From: Isoetes taiwanensis
Taxonomy: Eukaryota > Streptophyta > Lycopodiopsida > Isoetales > Isoetaceae
Direction of reading: 5' to 3'
Length of the DNA stretch: 64,000 nucleotides
Assembly (NCBI GenBank): GCA_021234155.1
Contig: JAJEKV010000014.1
Location: 12,129,836-12,193,835 of the forward strand
A program made the translations under genes and the position numbers. Of this stretch, positions 10,794 through 19,223 are shown in pieces; positions within the stretch are counted from its first letter, which is position 1, and every line of letters begins with the position of its first letter. The notes below the pieces were generated by a model. The model did no database searches, was not told the origin of the DNA, and saw only the letters and a program-made list of their open reading frames with translations.

Positions 10794-11915
10794 TCTCACT
10801 AAACAAAAAATGGGCGGTCCCCGCCCTCTTACTCAAAAAGTTTTTCATATATTTAGTACAATAGTTGGTCCCTTAGACTCAATAAGGAACACAACCGAAG
10901 TTTTGATATCCGAGACTTCGAACTCGAAATGATAATAATAATAATTTGGAGGTTTTAGGGTGTACTCCAACACCATAGAATAATAATAATATTTGGAGGT
11001 TTTAAGGTGTACTCCAACACCATAATAATTGAAATTTTGATATGATAAAATGATGATAATAATTTGGTGATAGTAATCGAGGTTTTGATATCCGAGACTT
11101 CAAACTTTGATAGAATGATGATAATAATGAGTGCCATGATGATAGAAAATCAATGGTAATTTTGGGCTTTAGGGAAAGACACATGTAATGTTTGGGGCAA
11201 GATGGCTATATTTTTTGGGAAAATGGTATAAGAAAGGAGGGCGGCGCCCAAACAAAAAATTATGGCGATGGTGTAACAATGAGGGCAAAAATAATGATGT
11301 TTGAGGCAATAAGGATGGACCATAGTTTTTAGACAAGGAAAAAAATGGTAAAGAAACATTGTTGTAAGGGTGAAAATATTAGCAAAAAATGAAAGCAATG
11401 ATGAGGAAATGAGAAAATATAAAAACTTGAAAGCAAATGTTAGAAGAATAAATGAAAGGGTGAAAGAAAAAAGAACATGGAAGCAAAGGTTAAAAAATAA
11501 GATGAAAAACATGAAAAGCAAAGGTTAAAAAATAAGATGAAAAAAACATGAAAAGGAAAAAAAAAGCAAAGGTTAGAAGAAAGCAAAGGTTAGAGAAAAG
11601 AAACGAAAGGAGAAAAAAAACAAAACTTGAGCAAAGGCCAAAAAATTGTGATGGGCGGCTATGGCGGGCGGCTGAGGCAGGTAAGGCGGCAGACAGAATG
11701 AAGCTTCTCTTTTCCTTACCTTCATCCTTTGATTTCTTTTCTTTACAGGTCCGGCAGCAGCTTGACAGATGGATTTCCTTTTCCTTTGCAGATGACAATG
11801 GCAGGGGGGTGGTTGGATTCGGCAGCAGGCTTCTTTACAGGTTCAGCAACAGCTTGACAGGTGCAAAGCAGATCTTGCTCACTCATCTCCTTCTTGTGCA
11901 GATTCGGCACCACAG
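10794..11915 (-). other. X internal region, 3' half
   Basis: Noncoding. It holds the pre-LTR hairpin (10812-10826, GGGCG stem, GGGAC loop), two adjacent copies of a roughly 48-bp unit with TTTGGAGGTTTT and GTGTACTCCAACACCAT (about 10932-11025), a dispersed repeat of TTTTGATATCCGAGACTTC (about 10900 and 11082), and a long purine-rich stretch (11330-11640) with repeated AAGCAAAGGTTAAAAAATAAG. I see no protein similarity on either strand. Confidence 0.7.
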
Positions 11916-11920
11916 ATGGC
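11916..11920. repeat. Target site duplication ATGGC, left copy (element F)
   Basis: ATGGC directly precedes the F 5' LTR and is repeated at 22043-22047 directly after the F 3' LTR. Confidence 0.92.
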
Positions 11921-11941
11921 TGTTGCCCCCAAAGGGCAACA
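11921..11941 (+). repeat. F LTR 5'-terminal hairpin (8-bp stem)
   Basis: TGTTGCCC pairs with GGGCAACA across a 5-nt loop, beginning at LTR base 1. The same structure is at 20164-20184 and, on the minus strand, in the T LTRs. Confidence 0.82.
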
Positions 11942-12369
11942 TACTAATTGAATGGTTTATTTGTTGAAGTTAGGAAGGCTAAGTCAAAAGAGGACTTGGT
12001 AGTCAACATTGATATGAAGGTCAAAGGATGTTCATCTTACAAGTCAACAAGTGTTCAAGGTTCAAAACTCACATGAGGTACTTTATTTAAGGTCAAAGTG
12101 CTTAGTCAAGAATACGCTCTAGAAGATTCTGGGTTATGAAGTTTGGAAGACAATTTTTGAAGATTGGAAGTTCAAAGTTTGGAAGATCCCATGGCATTAG
12201 ATTCCACCTCCTAGTCATTTTTACCCATATTCTTACCCCCATTTCCCTAGTCATATTCCCCTTATGCTTATATTTTCCCTTGTTCATTTTTTTGCCAAAT
12301 CACACCTTGATTGCCTAATTCTTTTTGCCTCCTTATTTCATATCTCTTTTCCCACTCTTATCACACCTT

Positions 12370-12380
12370 CATAAATACCC
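12370..12380 (+). promoter_or_regulatory. Candidate core promoter (TATA-like) of F LTR
   Basis: CATAAATACCC lies 449 bp into the LTR. The related P LTR has CTATAAACA at the equivalent place, 438 bp in. This conserved position suggests the U3/R boundary lies shortly downstream. Function is inferred only. Confidence 0.4.
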
Positions 12381-13708
12381 CTAGCCCATTTCTAGCTTGG
12401 AATTTTATGACCACTTTGCTTTGTCCACCATTGTGCCTTAAATATTCATGCTACCCATGGAATATCCCAATGCATGGTATCTAAGCCTAGCATATTCCTC
12501 AAAAATTAGGGTTGCCATCTCCACAATTGATCTACCTATCTAATTATTTTATAGGGCACCCTTTGAAACCATGGCCTAACATTTCTAAATGGCTAAATAC
12601 AGCATATTCCTGGTTTATACTCCCAAAAATACGGCCACCGTATCGCGCAAATTCTGGAAAAAATACAGTGAAGAACCCTAAAATTGGAAAACTGCTCGAA
12701 TCACGCCGGAATGGAAGCCTTGGACTCTGAAAACTACCTATTTCTGTATTCCCGCCCCTAAGCATTCAATCAAGCCTAAATTTAAGCTCTAAGATGCCGG
12801 AACCGTTAAAATCTAAATCTATATACATGGGAAACGAAGACAGAGAAGAATTTGAAGGCCCAGAAGTATTCAGATCCTACATTGATCATTGCTGAGCAAG
12901 ATCTGGACGATCCTTGAAGTTCTTGAGCTCTCCTCAACTGGATCCACAAGATCTGGTTGACATTACCTTCAAAAATTATTTATTGACTTGAGAAGATTAT
13001 TTTCCTGTGATTTAAAGCTATGAAGCATCCTTATATTCGGTTATCATGATATATTTACCTCCATATCAATTCAAATCGATTGCCAAGTTGTCAAATCCAT
13101 CTCTGATATATTATTCTACAATTCTTGCTACAAAATATTCTACAGAAAATTCTAGTGTGTTTTTCTATTCCTTTGGACCACTTGCCATCTATCCTTAGAG
13201 CCTGTGCAGTCCAAAGGAGTTGGAATCATTCAAAAATACCAAGTATAGCTCAAACTCAAAAAAATTGCTCTCGGGTTTGGACAGTTTTGACTGTATTTTG
13301 CCAAATCTAGCCACAAAAAATACTTTTACACATCCAAATGAAGATTTGATTGATTGCCCCTCCTCCCTAGCATCATTGCAACCTATCTACTTTGGAATTT
13401 CTCAAAAAGATGATTGGCAATTCCAAATCTCAATTTCTGATCACTGTTTTCTACATTTGACCTCTATTGACCAAAATTTGACCCCACTTTGAGCTTGAAT
13501 AACTCACAGATTAAGTCTCTGACTTGGTCAGAGGTTTTACTGTTGGTTAACTACCACTTTTTTGACTAAGTCTATTGCATCTGACTTAAAAAATCTATCT
13601 GCATCTCGACACCACATTTGTTTTGGCAAAGGTACTATTTTTTGGAAATGGGAGAGGTATAGAACTCGAACTTTTTGAACTTGTTTTTGGGATTTCCTTG
13701 CATAGACT

Positions 13709-13736
13709 GATCACCCCAAGTGATCTGGAGGTTCTA
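13709..13736 (+). promoter_or_regulatory. F U5 hairpin plus PBS echo
   Basis: GATCAC pairs with GTGATC across a CCCAA loop (13709-13725) and is followed without a gap by TGGAGGTTCTA, identical to the first 11 nt of the PBS 83 nt downstream. In Q the stem is GGTTGC/GCAACC with a CTTAA loop, so pairing is kept while the sequence changes. Confidence 0.7.
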
Positions 13737-13808
13737 ACCCCAATTTGAGTGAAAACTTGAATTGGTTCCTTGTGGTTGACCTTTAAGCCAGGTTTAGGGT
13801 CAACATTT

Positions 13809-13826
13809 TGGAGGTTCTACCGAGAT
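13809..13826 (+). promoter_or_regulatory. F primer binding site (tRNA-Gln type)
   Basis: TGGAGGTTCTACCGAGAT begins 3 nt after the LTR end and 21 nt before the Gag ATG. It is complementary to the expected 3' end of plant tRNA-Gln (…ATCTCGGTAGAACCTCCA type). Confidence 0.75.
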
Positions 13827-13846
13827 CTTCCTGGATCTCAGAACTC

Positions 13847-16800
13847 ATGGCTCCAAAGCAAAAATTTCCAGCAGAAACAGAACCATTAGAAGATGTTGAT
13901 GTATCAGATCATTGCAGAGAAAGGCCATTGCCTTCAAGTTTCTCAACTAGCTTACTTCAAAACATGCCATACCAGTTTGAGTTGAATGTCCCTGTTCCCT
14001 TGCCTACCTTTGATTCCAGCATGAGTGCTAACCACTTTTTGAGAATATTTGAAGACTATTATAGGGATTATGGTTTCAAGAAAGGATGCAAGCTTTCAGA
14101 ATTTGAAAAACGTTTCAAAGATGAGAGTGAAGCTGGAGCTTGGTTAACTTATGAGAAGTTAATGGGTACCACTTCATGGGATGAACTTGTCAAGAAGTTT
14201 CTGGATAGATTTGGTAAGTTAGCTGCTCCACAAGATTTGGTTAATGAACTGCAAGGTTTTTCTATACATGCAGGAGAAAGTGTGAATCAGTACAAGGAAA
14301 GGTTTAGTACATTCATGAGCAGGTGTCAAAAAGCACAAATCACCATCCCAACTCTGTTTTTAGTTACTGCTTTTATTAATGGTCTGCAAAGAAGACCAGA
14401 TATCCAAAGAAAATTGCTCAAAATCCAAGCTGCTGAGGGGTTTGACTCCATATACAAAGTCTTTGCCAAAACCACTGATCTGACCCAGATGCTTTCTACT
14501 TTGCCTGACAAGCATCATGCTCCTCTTCATAATCATGACCCGTTTTACCCTGATGGTACTGATGCACATTATGATCATCACCCGTCTATTCCAGTCTATG
14601 CCATACAAAAGGAGAAAAAGAAATCTAAGGAGGAGGAAGCCAATTCTCAAGTTGCAGAGGTCAAGTCAGACTTATCCAAAGTTACTGAAGCCTTAGCAGA
14701 AATAACTAAACAATTGGTTGAACTTAAGGCTGCAAAAGCAGGTAAAACTTACCCTGAATGTATTCATTGCAATAGGAATTCTCACCCATCAGAAATATGC
14801 TATTGGCAAGTGTGCCCTAAATGTAATAGAAAAGGCCATTTTGGAAGGGAATGTCCTGTTTGTTCTTTTTGTAAAGAAGTTGGCCATACTGATGCTAAGT
14901 GTGCTGTTAAGGAGTATTTTGCTAAACAGGAAAAAGAGAAAAGACCAGAGTCTAAACCCCCTGTGAGATTTGCTGAACCAAGCACCTCTATAAGATTTAT
15001 TCAAGCTACAGAAGTTCCTAAATCTGAAGAAGTTATGGTGGTGCAAACTAGAAGCATGAATGAAGCTCAAGTACATGCTGAACCAAGTAGGCATTCTACT
15101 ACCAGACCTGTACCACCTGTAGTGGAATCACCTGCTCAAACCATAGCTCCACCCCCTCAGCAAAAATATGGTAAGAAAGATCAGGACTTTGATGAGGTCG
15201 ATGTTTTGCTTAAAAATTCTAAAGTGAGTGTGGATCTTTTTACTTTATTAAAGATTGCACCTAGTTATAGAAAAAGGGTACTTCAACAAACTAATTGTGA
15301 GGTATTAAATGCTTGTGTGAATTTTACTGATGCCACTGATCTTATTCTAGCACAGCATGAAGAAGACCCTGGAGCATTCACATGTTCGGCTGCTTTAGGA
15401 GGGTATACCTTCTCTAATGTGTTACTTGATGGGGGTTCCCCTCTAAATATCATGCCATATCATATTATGAAGAAATGTGGTTTTGAGGTGGATAAGAAAG
15501 CTTCTATGTTATTAAAATCTTTTTATAATGCTAAGATTTCTCCTATTGGTGTGGTGACTAAAGTGCCTGTTAACACAGAAGGCATAACTGTAGCTGCTAA
15601 CTTTATTGTGGTGGCTTTTGAAAATATAGGGGATGAATCTGATATCTATGACTTACTTTTAGGAAGGAGATGGTTAGCCACTGTGGATGCCAGGCCAGTC
15701 TGGTCTCAAGGGAGATGTACCATCTCCAATGGCTCTCAGACTGCTACAATTTATAACCAAGAAGGCTCCTATGACTCCAAGGAAGAGGTACATTTTATTA
15801 AAGAAATGCTAATTGAAGAACCTTTGGGATCTTACAGGGTAAAAAATATAAGACCAAGAAAATATGAAATGGTTCCTCTTATTATGGAAAGTGCACCTCT
15901 CAGCATACAAGGACCAACAGGGTTCTTATGGTTTGATGGAGGTATCTCTAAAAAATTAAATGTTGCATCATCTGCTGCTATTTTGAAAGACTCTTCTCAC
16001 AAACTTTTAGCTAAAGTAGGAAGGATCTTTCATCAAGTCACTTCTAATGTGGCAGAATATAAAGCCTTGATTGCAGTGCAGGTCTCCAGGAAGCTAAAGA
16101 ATATTGCCAATATTCACATTTATGGTGATTCACAATTAATCTGCAGACAAGTTTCAGGAGACTATCAAACAAAAAATGCAGATATGGAGCTCTTGAAGAA
16201 TCAGGCAATGGGAGTGCTCTCGAGCTTTTCTTCATGGGAAATCACTCATATCCCTAGAGAACAGAATTTTGAAGCTGATGCCTTGTGTAGGGAGACTCTC
16301 ATGTCACACTTAACTGAGGGAGCTATCCCTGAAGATGATCTTGATGACAATGAGGTAAAAGCACTCTGTCCTATTTTGACCATTGATGCATCAGAAAAAA
16401 ATGAGACTGAAGAGATTGTAATCACTAAGAATGGTAAGACTCGAACCTTGTTTGTTGGGGATTTGATTGAATATCAAAACAAAGAGAACATACAAGTGTT
16501 TTTTGAAGAAAGGAAAGATGTATTTGCTTGGGATTATTCAGAGCTATCAGGTATCAAACCTGATGTATGTCAATTTGAAATTAAGATTAAAGAAGGTTGT
16601 AAACCTGTTTTTCAAAAATTAAGAAGGATTAATGCTTCACTAATGGGACTAATTAAAGATGAATTGGATAAGATGTTGGATGCAGGTGTTATTATTGAAA
16701 TTGTTAATCCAGAATGGGTATCTTGTATTGTTCCTGTGGAAAAGAAAAGTGGTGCTTTAAGAATTTGCATTGACTATCGAGACCTCAACAAAGCTACCAT

Positions 16801-17317
16801 CAAAGATTGTTACCCTTTGCCCTTTTTAGAAGAAATCTTATATGCTGTAGCAGGTAAAGAGGTGTATTCATTTTTAGATGGCTTCTCAGGATTCAATCAG
16901 ATTAGTATTAAAGAAGAAGACCAACCCAAGACCTCTTTTATTACCCCTTGGGGAACTTATGCAATGAAAAGAATGCCTTTTGGACTAATGAATGCACCTG
17001 CTACTTTCCAGAGAGCCATGGATGTTATTTTTAGGCCTATGTCTCCTCAAGAATTCAGAGTTTATTTGGATGACCTTTGTTTAGGATCTCACTCTACTAA
17101 TCATTTGGAATTGTTGGCAAAAATATGTTCTTTGTGTAGGGAATCTGGAGTCAACCTTAATCCAAAGAAATGTATTTTTTTTGCATCCAAAGGACAACTT
17201 TTGGGACACGAGGTATCCAACAATGGTATGGCTGTGGCACAAGAAAAGGTTGAAGCTCTCAAAAACTGGTGCCCCCAAAAACACGAAGCAGGTCAAAAGT
17301 TTTATTGGCATGACTAG
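13847..17317 (+). CDS. F Gag-Pol polyprotein, truncated after reverse transcriptase
   Basis: A single frame of about 1156 residues from the ATG at 13847 (MAPKQKF); upstream in-frame codons read through the PBS and have no ATG. Order: Gag capsid region (residues about 40-230), charged linker, three CCHC knuckles, protease (LLDGGSPLNIMP), aRH, then RT through YLDDLCLGS and the start of the thumb. Gag and Pol are in one frame with no frameshift or stop between them. The frame is lost near 17270 (in the GHEVS...LK region) and stops at 17317, so RH and integrase are in other frames downstream. A full product of this family would be near 1750 residues. Translation and PR processing as a polyprotein is the family norm. 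Confidence 0.9.
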   Translation: MAPKQKFPAETEPLEDVDVSDHCRERPLPSSFSTSLLQNMPYQFELNVPVPLPTFDSSMSANHFLRIFEDYYRDYGFKKGCKLSEFEKRFKDESEAGAWLTYEKLMGTTSWDELVKKFLDRFGKLAAPQDLVNELQGFSIHAGESVNQYKERFSTFMSRCQKAQITIPTLFLVTAFINGLQRRPDIQRKLLKIQAAEGFDSIYKVFAKTTDLTQMLSTLPDKHHAPLHNHDPFYPDGTDAHYDHHPSIPVYAIQKEKKKSKEEEANSQVAEVKSDLSKVTEALAEITKQLVELKAAKAGKTYPECIHCNRNSHPSEICYWQVCPKCNRKGHFGRECPVCSFCKEVGHTDAKCAVKEYFAKQEKEKRPESKPPVRFAEPSTSIRFIQATEVPKSEEVMVVQTRSMNEAQVHAEPSRHSTTRPVPPVVESPAQTIAPPPQQKYGKKDQDFDEVDVLLKNSKVSVDLFTLLKIAPSYRKRVLQQTNCEVLNACVNFTDATDLILAQHEEDPGAFTCSAALGGYTFSNVLLDGGSPLNIMPYHIMKKCGFEVDKKASMLLKSFYNAKISPIGVVTKVPVNTEGITVAANFIVVAFENIGDESDIYDLLLGRRWLATVDARPVWSQGRCTISNGSQTATIYNQEGSYDSKEEVHFIKEMLIEEPLGSYRVKNIRPRKYEMVPLIMESAPLSIQGPTGFLWFDGGISKKLNVASSAAILKDSSHKLLAKVGRIFHQVTSNVAEYKALIAVQVSRKLKNIANIHIYGDSQLICRQVSGDYQTKNADMELLKNQAMGVLSSFSSWEITHIPREQNFEADALCRETLMSHLTEGAIPEDDLDDNEVKALCPILTIDASEKNETEEIVITKNGKTRTLFVGDLIEYQNKENIQVFFEERKDVFAWDYSELSGIKPDVCQFEIKIKEGCKPVFQKLRRINASLMGLIKDELDKMLDAGVIIEIVNPEWVSCIVPVEKKSGALRICIDYRDLNKATIKDCYPLPFLEEILYAVAGKEVYSFLDGFSGFNQISIKEEDQPKTSFITPWGTYAMKRMPFGLMNAPATFQRAMDVIFRPMSPQEFRVYLDDLCLGSHSTNHLELLAKICSLCRESGVNLNPKKCIFFASKGQLLGHEVSNNGMAVAQEKVEALKNWCPQKHEAGQKFYWHD
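13960..14560 (+). other. F Gag capsid-like domain
   Basis: Contains YQFELNVPVPLPTFDSSMSA, FLRIFEDYYRDYGF, GAWLTYEKLMGTTSWDEL, FLDRFGKL, ESVNQYKERFSTFMSRC and QRKLLKIQAAEGFDSIYKVF. This helical domain is typical of plant Ty3/gypsy Gag and would assemble the virus-like particle. Every coding element in the window keeps these landmarks. Confidence 0.82.
14757..14904 (+). other. F Gag nucleocapsid: three tandem CCHC zinc knuckles
   Basis: CIHCNRNSHPSEIC, CPKCNRKGHFGREC and CSFCKEVGHTDAKC all fit C-x2-C-x4-H-x4-C. Such knuckles bind element RNA. Three in a row is more than the one or two usual in Ty3/gypsy Gag. The same three are visible in H-related, T, P and E copies with some damaged cysteines. 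Confidence 0.88.
15360..15690 (+). other. F aspartic protease domain
   Basis: The active-site motif is LLDGGSPLNIMP with the Asp codon at 15428. The C-terminal part YDLLLGRRWL (about 15645-15675) matches the ILGRDWL-type segment of retropepsins. The D-G-G active site in place of D-S/T-G is seen in plant Tat-like elements. It would cut the polyprotein. Confidence 0.85.
15920..16310 (+). other. F archaeal-type RNase H (aRH), upstream of RT
   Basis: The four catalytic acids are present: FDGG (Asp codon 15935), NVAEYKAL (Glu 16055), YGDSQL (Asp 16127) and NFEADAL (Asp 16277), with the HIPREQN motif before the last. These are features of the RVT_3/aRNH family known from plant Tat elements. Spacing from first to last Asp is 342 nt, the same as in P. 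F has a compensated shift after the Glu (16074-16100), where the usual GLQEAKAMD is replaced, so helix packing may be affected. The position between PR and RT is unusual. Confidence 0.88.
16590..17200 (+). other. F reverse transcriptase domain
   Basis: Visible motifs: PVFQKLRRINASL, ALRICIDYRDLNKATIKDCYPLP, YSFLDGFSGFNQI (motif A Asp), MPFGLMNAPATFQRAMD and RVYLDDLCLGS (YLDD at 17063-17074). These are standard Ty3/gypsy RT blocks with all three catalytic Asp present. Confidence 0.92.
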
Positions 17318-17479
17318 TTTTCTTAGGATGTATATTCCTAATTTTGCTCACATTATAAGTCCTATTTCTAAGTTGACAAGAATAGGCAGGATTTCCAAAT
17401 GAGAGTAAGTATGTTCTGTCACATGGTCATCAGATTGCCAAGAGTCTTTTGAGTTGCTTATAAAGTCCATTTGTGAAGC

Positions 17480-17870
17480 AACTCTCCTAAAAACCAGATT
17501 TGGCCAAGCCATTTGAGGTCTACATTACTATTACTAAAAAGCCATAGGCTTAGCTATTCTCAGGACAAGCACACCATAGCTTTTGCCGCAAACAATGGAG
17601 TTCAAGCGAGGAAAAATACACGAGAATGGGAGAAGAGTGCTGCTGCTCTCATGTTTCTCATTGACAAACAAGGTCATTTTATTATTGAAGAGTTCAGTTC
17701 AAGTTTATATGAAGCAAAATCCAACAGGTTTGTTATTTGGTAAGGCTACCTCTAAACCAAAAATTCAAAGGTGGGCTTGCAAGTTACAAACCTTTGATAT
17801 TTCTATAAAAGAGTTACATCAAGTAAAAGAGTCCCAGTCTCTATTTACCTTATATTTTCTTTGACCATGA
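17480..17870 (+). pseudogene. F RT-linked RNase H (degenerate) in broken frames
   Basis: Fragments match the region between RT and integrase: IRQ-GHF/IEEF, VYMKQNPTGLLFGKATSKPKIQRWACKLQ and FDISIKELHQVK. Several frame changes occur between 17400 and 17860, many at CTG or CAG positions of the related copies. In intact relatives (H, T1) this domain reads FEVYITITNKAIG, LEKSTAALMF and VQVYMKQ where active Ty3/gypsy RNase H has catalytic D, E and D. It is therefore dead as an enzyme in all copies and probably serves as a structural connection domain. Confidence 0.8.
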
Positions 17871-18039
17871 GGATGTAGTGGAAGTTGTTGATTTTGTGGA
17901 TGCCTTAGCTTATTTACAGGTAGATGATGATGGCGGGGCCAACAGGATTGGCAGCTACCTATAAAGAATTTTCTACAATTCAAGGAGATGCCCTCGAGGA
18001 TTGACCTCGAGCCAGCAAAAGGAGATTTAAAGAAAAAGT

Positions 18040-19223
18040 GTAGGCGGTTCAAATGATTAATGATGTTTTATGTAAAGTCAACAGGGATGGACTATTATTG
18101 AGGTGTGTCAATGAAGAAGAATCTGCCTTGATCATTAAAGAAATGCATGAAGGAATATGTGGAGGCCATTTTTTTGGAGATACTACTCGCCAAGAAAATT
18201 CTCGTGTCGGGGATACTATTGGCCTACAATATTTAAAGATTGTTATCTTGCTATAAAATCTTGCCACAAGTGCCAAATATTTGGCAAGAGGATCCTTATC
18301 CAGTGCACTAAACCCCATAATTTCTCGGGACCCTTCCAAATTTGGGGATTAGATTATATTGGTCCTATTAACCCCCTTCTGCAGGGCAACATCAGCACAT
18401 TATTGTAGCTTCTGATTATTTTACCAAATGGGCGAGAGGCAATTCCTTTTGAGACAGGCTAATGCCCTTACAACAGCAAAGTTCTTACATGAGTACATTT
18501 GTGCACGGTTTGGTATTCCTCTACAATTACATTCTGATAGAGGTACTCCTTTTGTGAATGAAGTTATTGCTAATTTATTGACCATTCTTAAAGTCAAACA
18601 TACCAAGAGTTCCTCTTACTATCCCCAAGGTAATGGTCAAGCAGAAGCTACTAACAAAGTTTTGAAGGGTATTTTGCAGAAAACAGTGGATGATAATCAA
18701 AAGGATTGGCATGTTAAATTAGTGGATGCCCTATGGGCTTATAGAGTCACCATCAAAGCAGCAACCACTCATACCCCTTTTAACCTGGTTTATGGCATTG
18801 AAGCTGTGCTTCCAGTAGAGCTTGAGCTTCCATCTCTGAGGTTAGCTCATAAGTTGTGTTTGCCTTTTGAGTATGCCTTGCAGGAAAGACTGGATGCCCT
18901 TTTGCATTTAGAAGAATATAGGATGGAAGCTGAGAATGCTAATTTGCTTAAAAAAGCCAAGGATTTGGCTGCTTTCAAAGCTGCTCATAAAATACAAGGG
19001 ATTTTTAAGACTGGAGAATTAGTTCTGAAATGGAATAAATCAAGAGAGGATTCAGCCAGTAAGTTTGAGAATCTTTTATGAAGTGTTGGAACCTGCAGGC
19101 ACCAATTCATATTGGCTAAAGGAATTAACTTCAGGTTTGTCACTCCCAAATCCCATCAACACTATTCATCTAAAGAGGTACTGGGATCAGCACATTTGCT
19201 TGTCCCTTTTTTTAACAAGTTAG
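18040..19223 (+). pseudogene. F integrase, frame-disrupted
   Basis: The N-terminal zinc finger is spread over two frames: H-x-H near 18144-18168 and CHKC at 18262-18273. The catalytic core has Asp 18414, Asp 18536 (LHSDRGTPF) and Glu 18644 (GNGQAEATNK), giving exact D,35,E spacing. The longest intact piece is 18428-19081. The GPY region is shortened near 19080 (WEGP lost, EPAGTNSYWLKEL follows in another frame), and the protein would end at the TAG at 19221. Disruptions at 18172-18215 fall at CTG/CAG sites of the sister copies and may be sequence errors. Confidence 0.85.

Larger units (their letters stand above)
11921..13805 (+). repeat. F 5' LTR
   Basis: It starts TGTTGCCC and ends GGGTCAACA. 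It contains a terminal hairpin (11921-11941), a plausible TATA-like box near 12370, a U5 hairpin (13709-13725) and a PBS echo (13726-13736). The TSD on the left and the PBS 3 nt after its right end fix the boundaries. Confidence 0.92.

Noticed and set aside
11150-11967. Overlapping frames of about 100-140 residues in purine-rich DNA
   Set aside because: Low composition complexity (Lys/Arg/Glu or Phe/Leu/Ser runs), within X internal DNA; long frames are expected by chance there.
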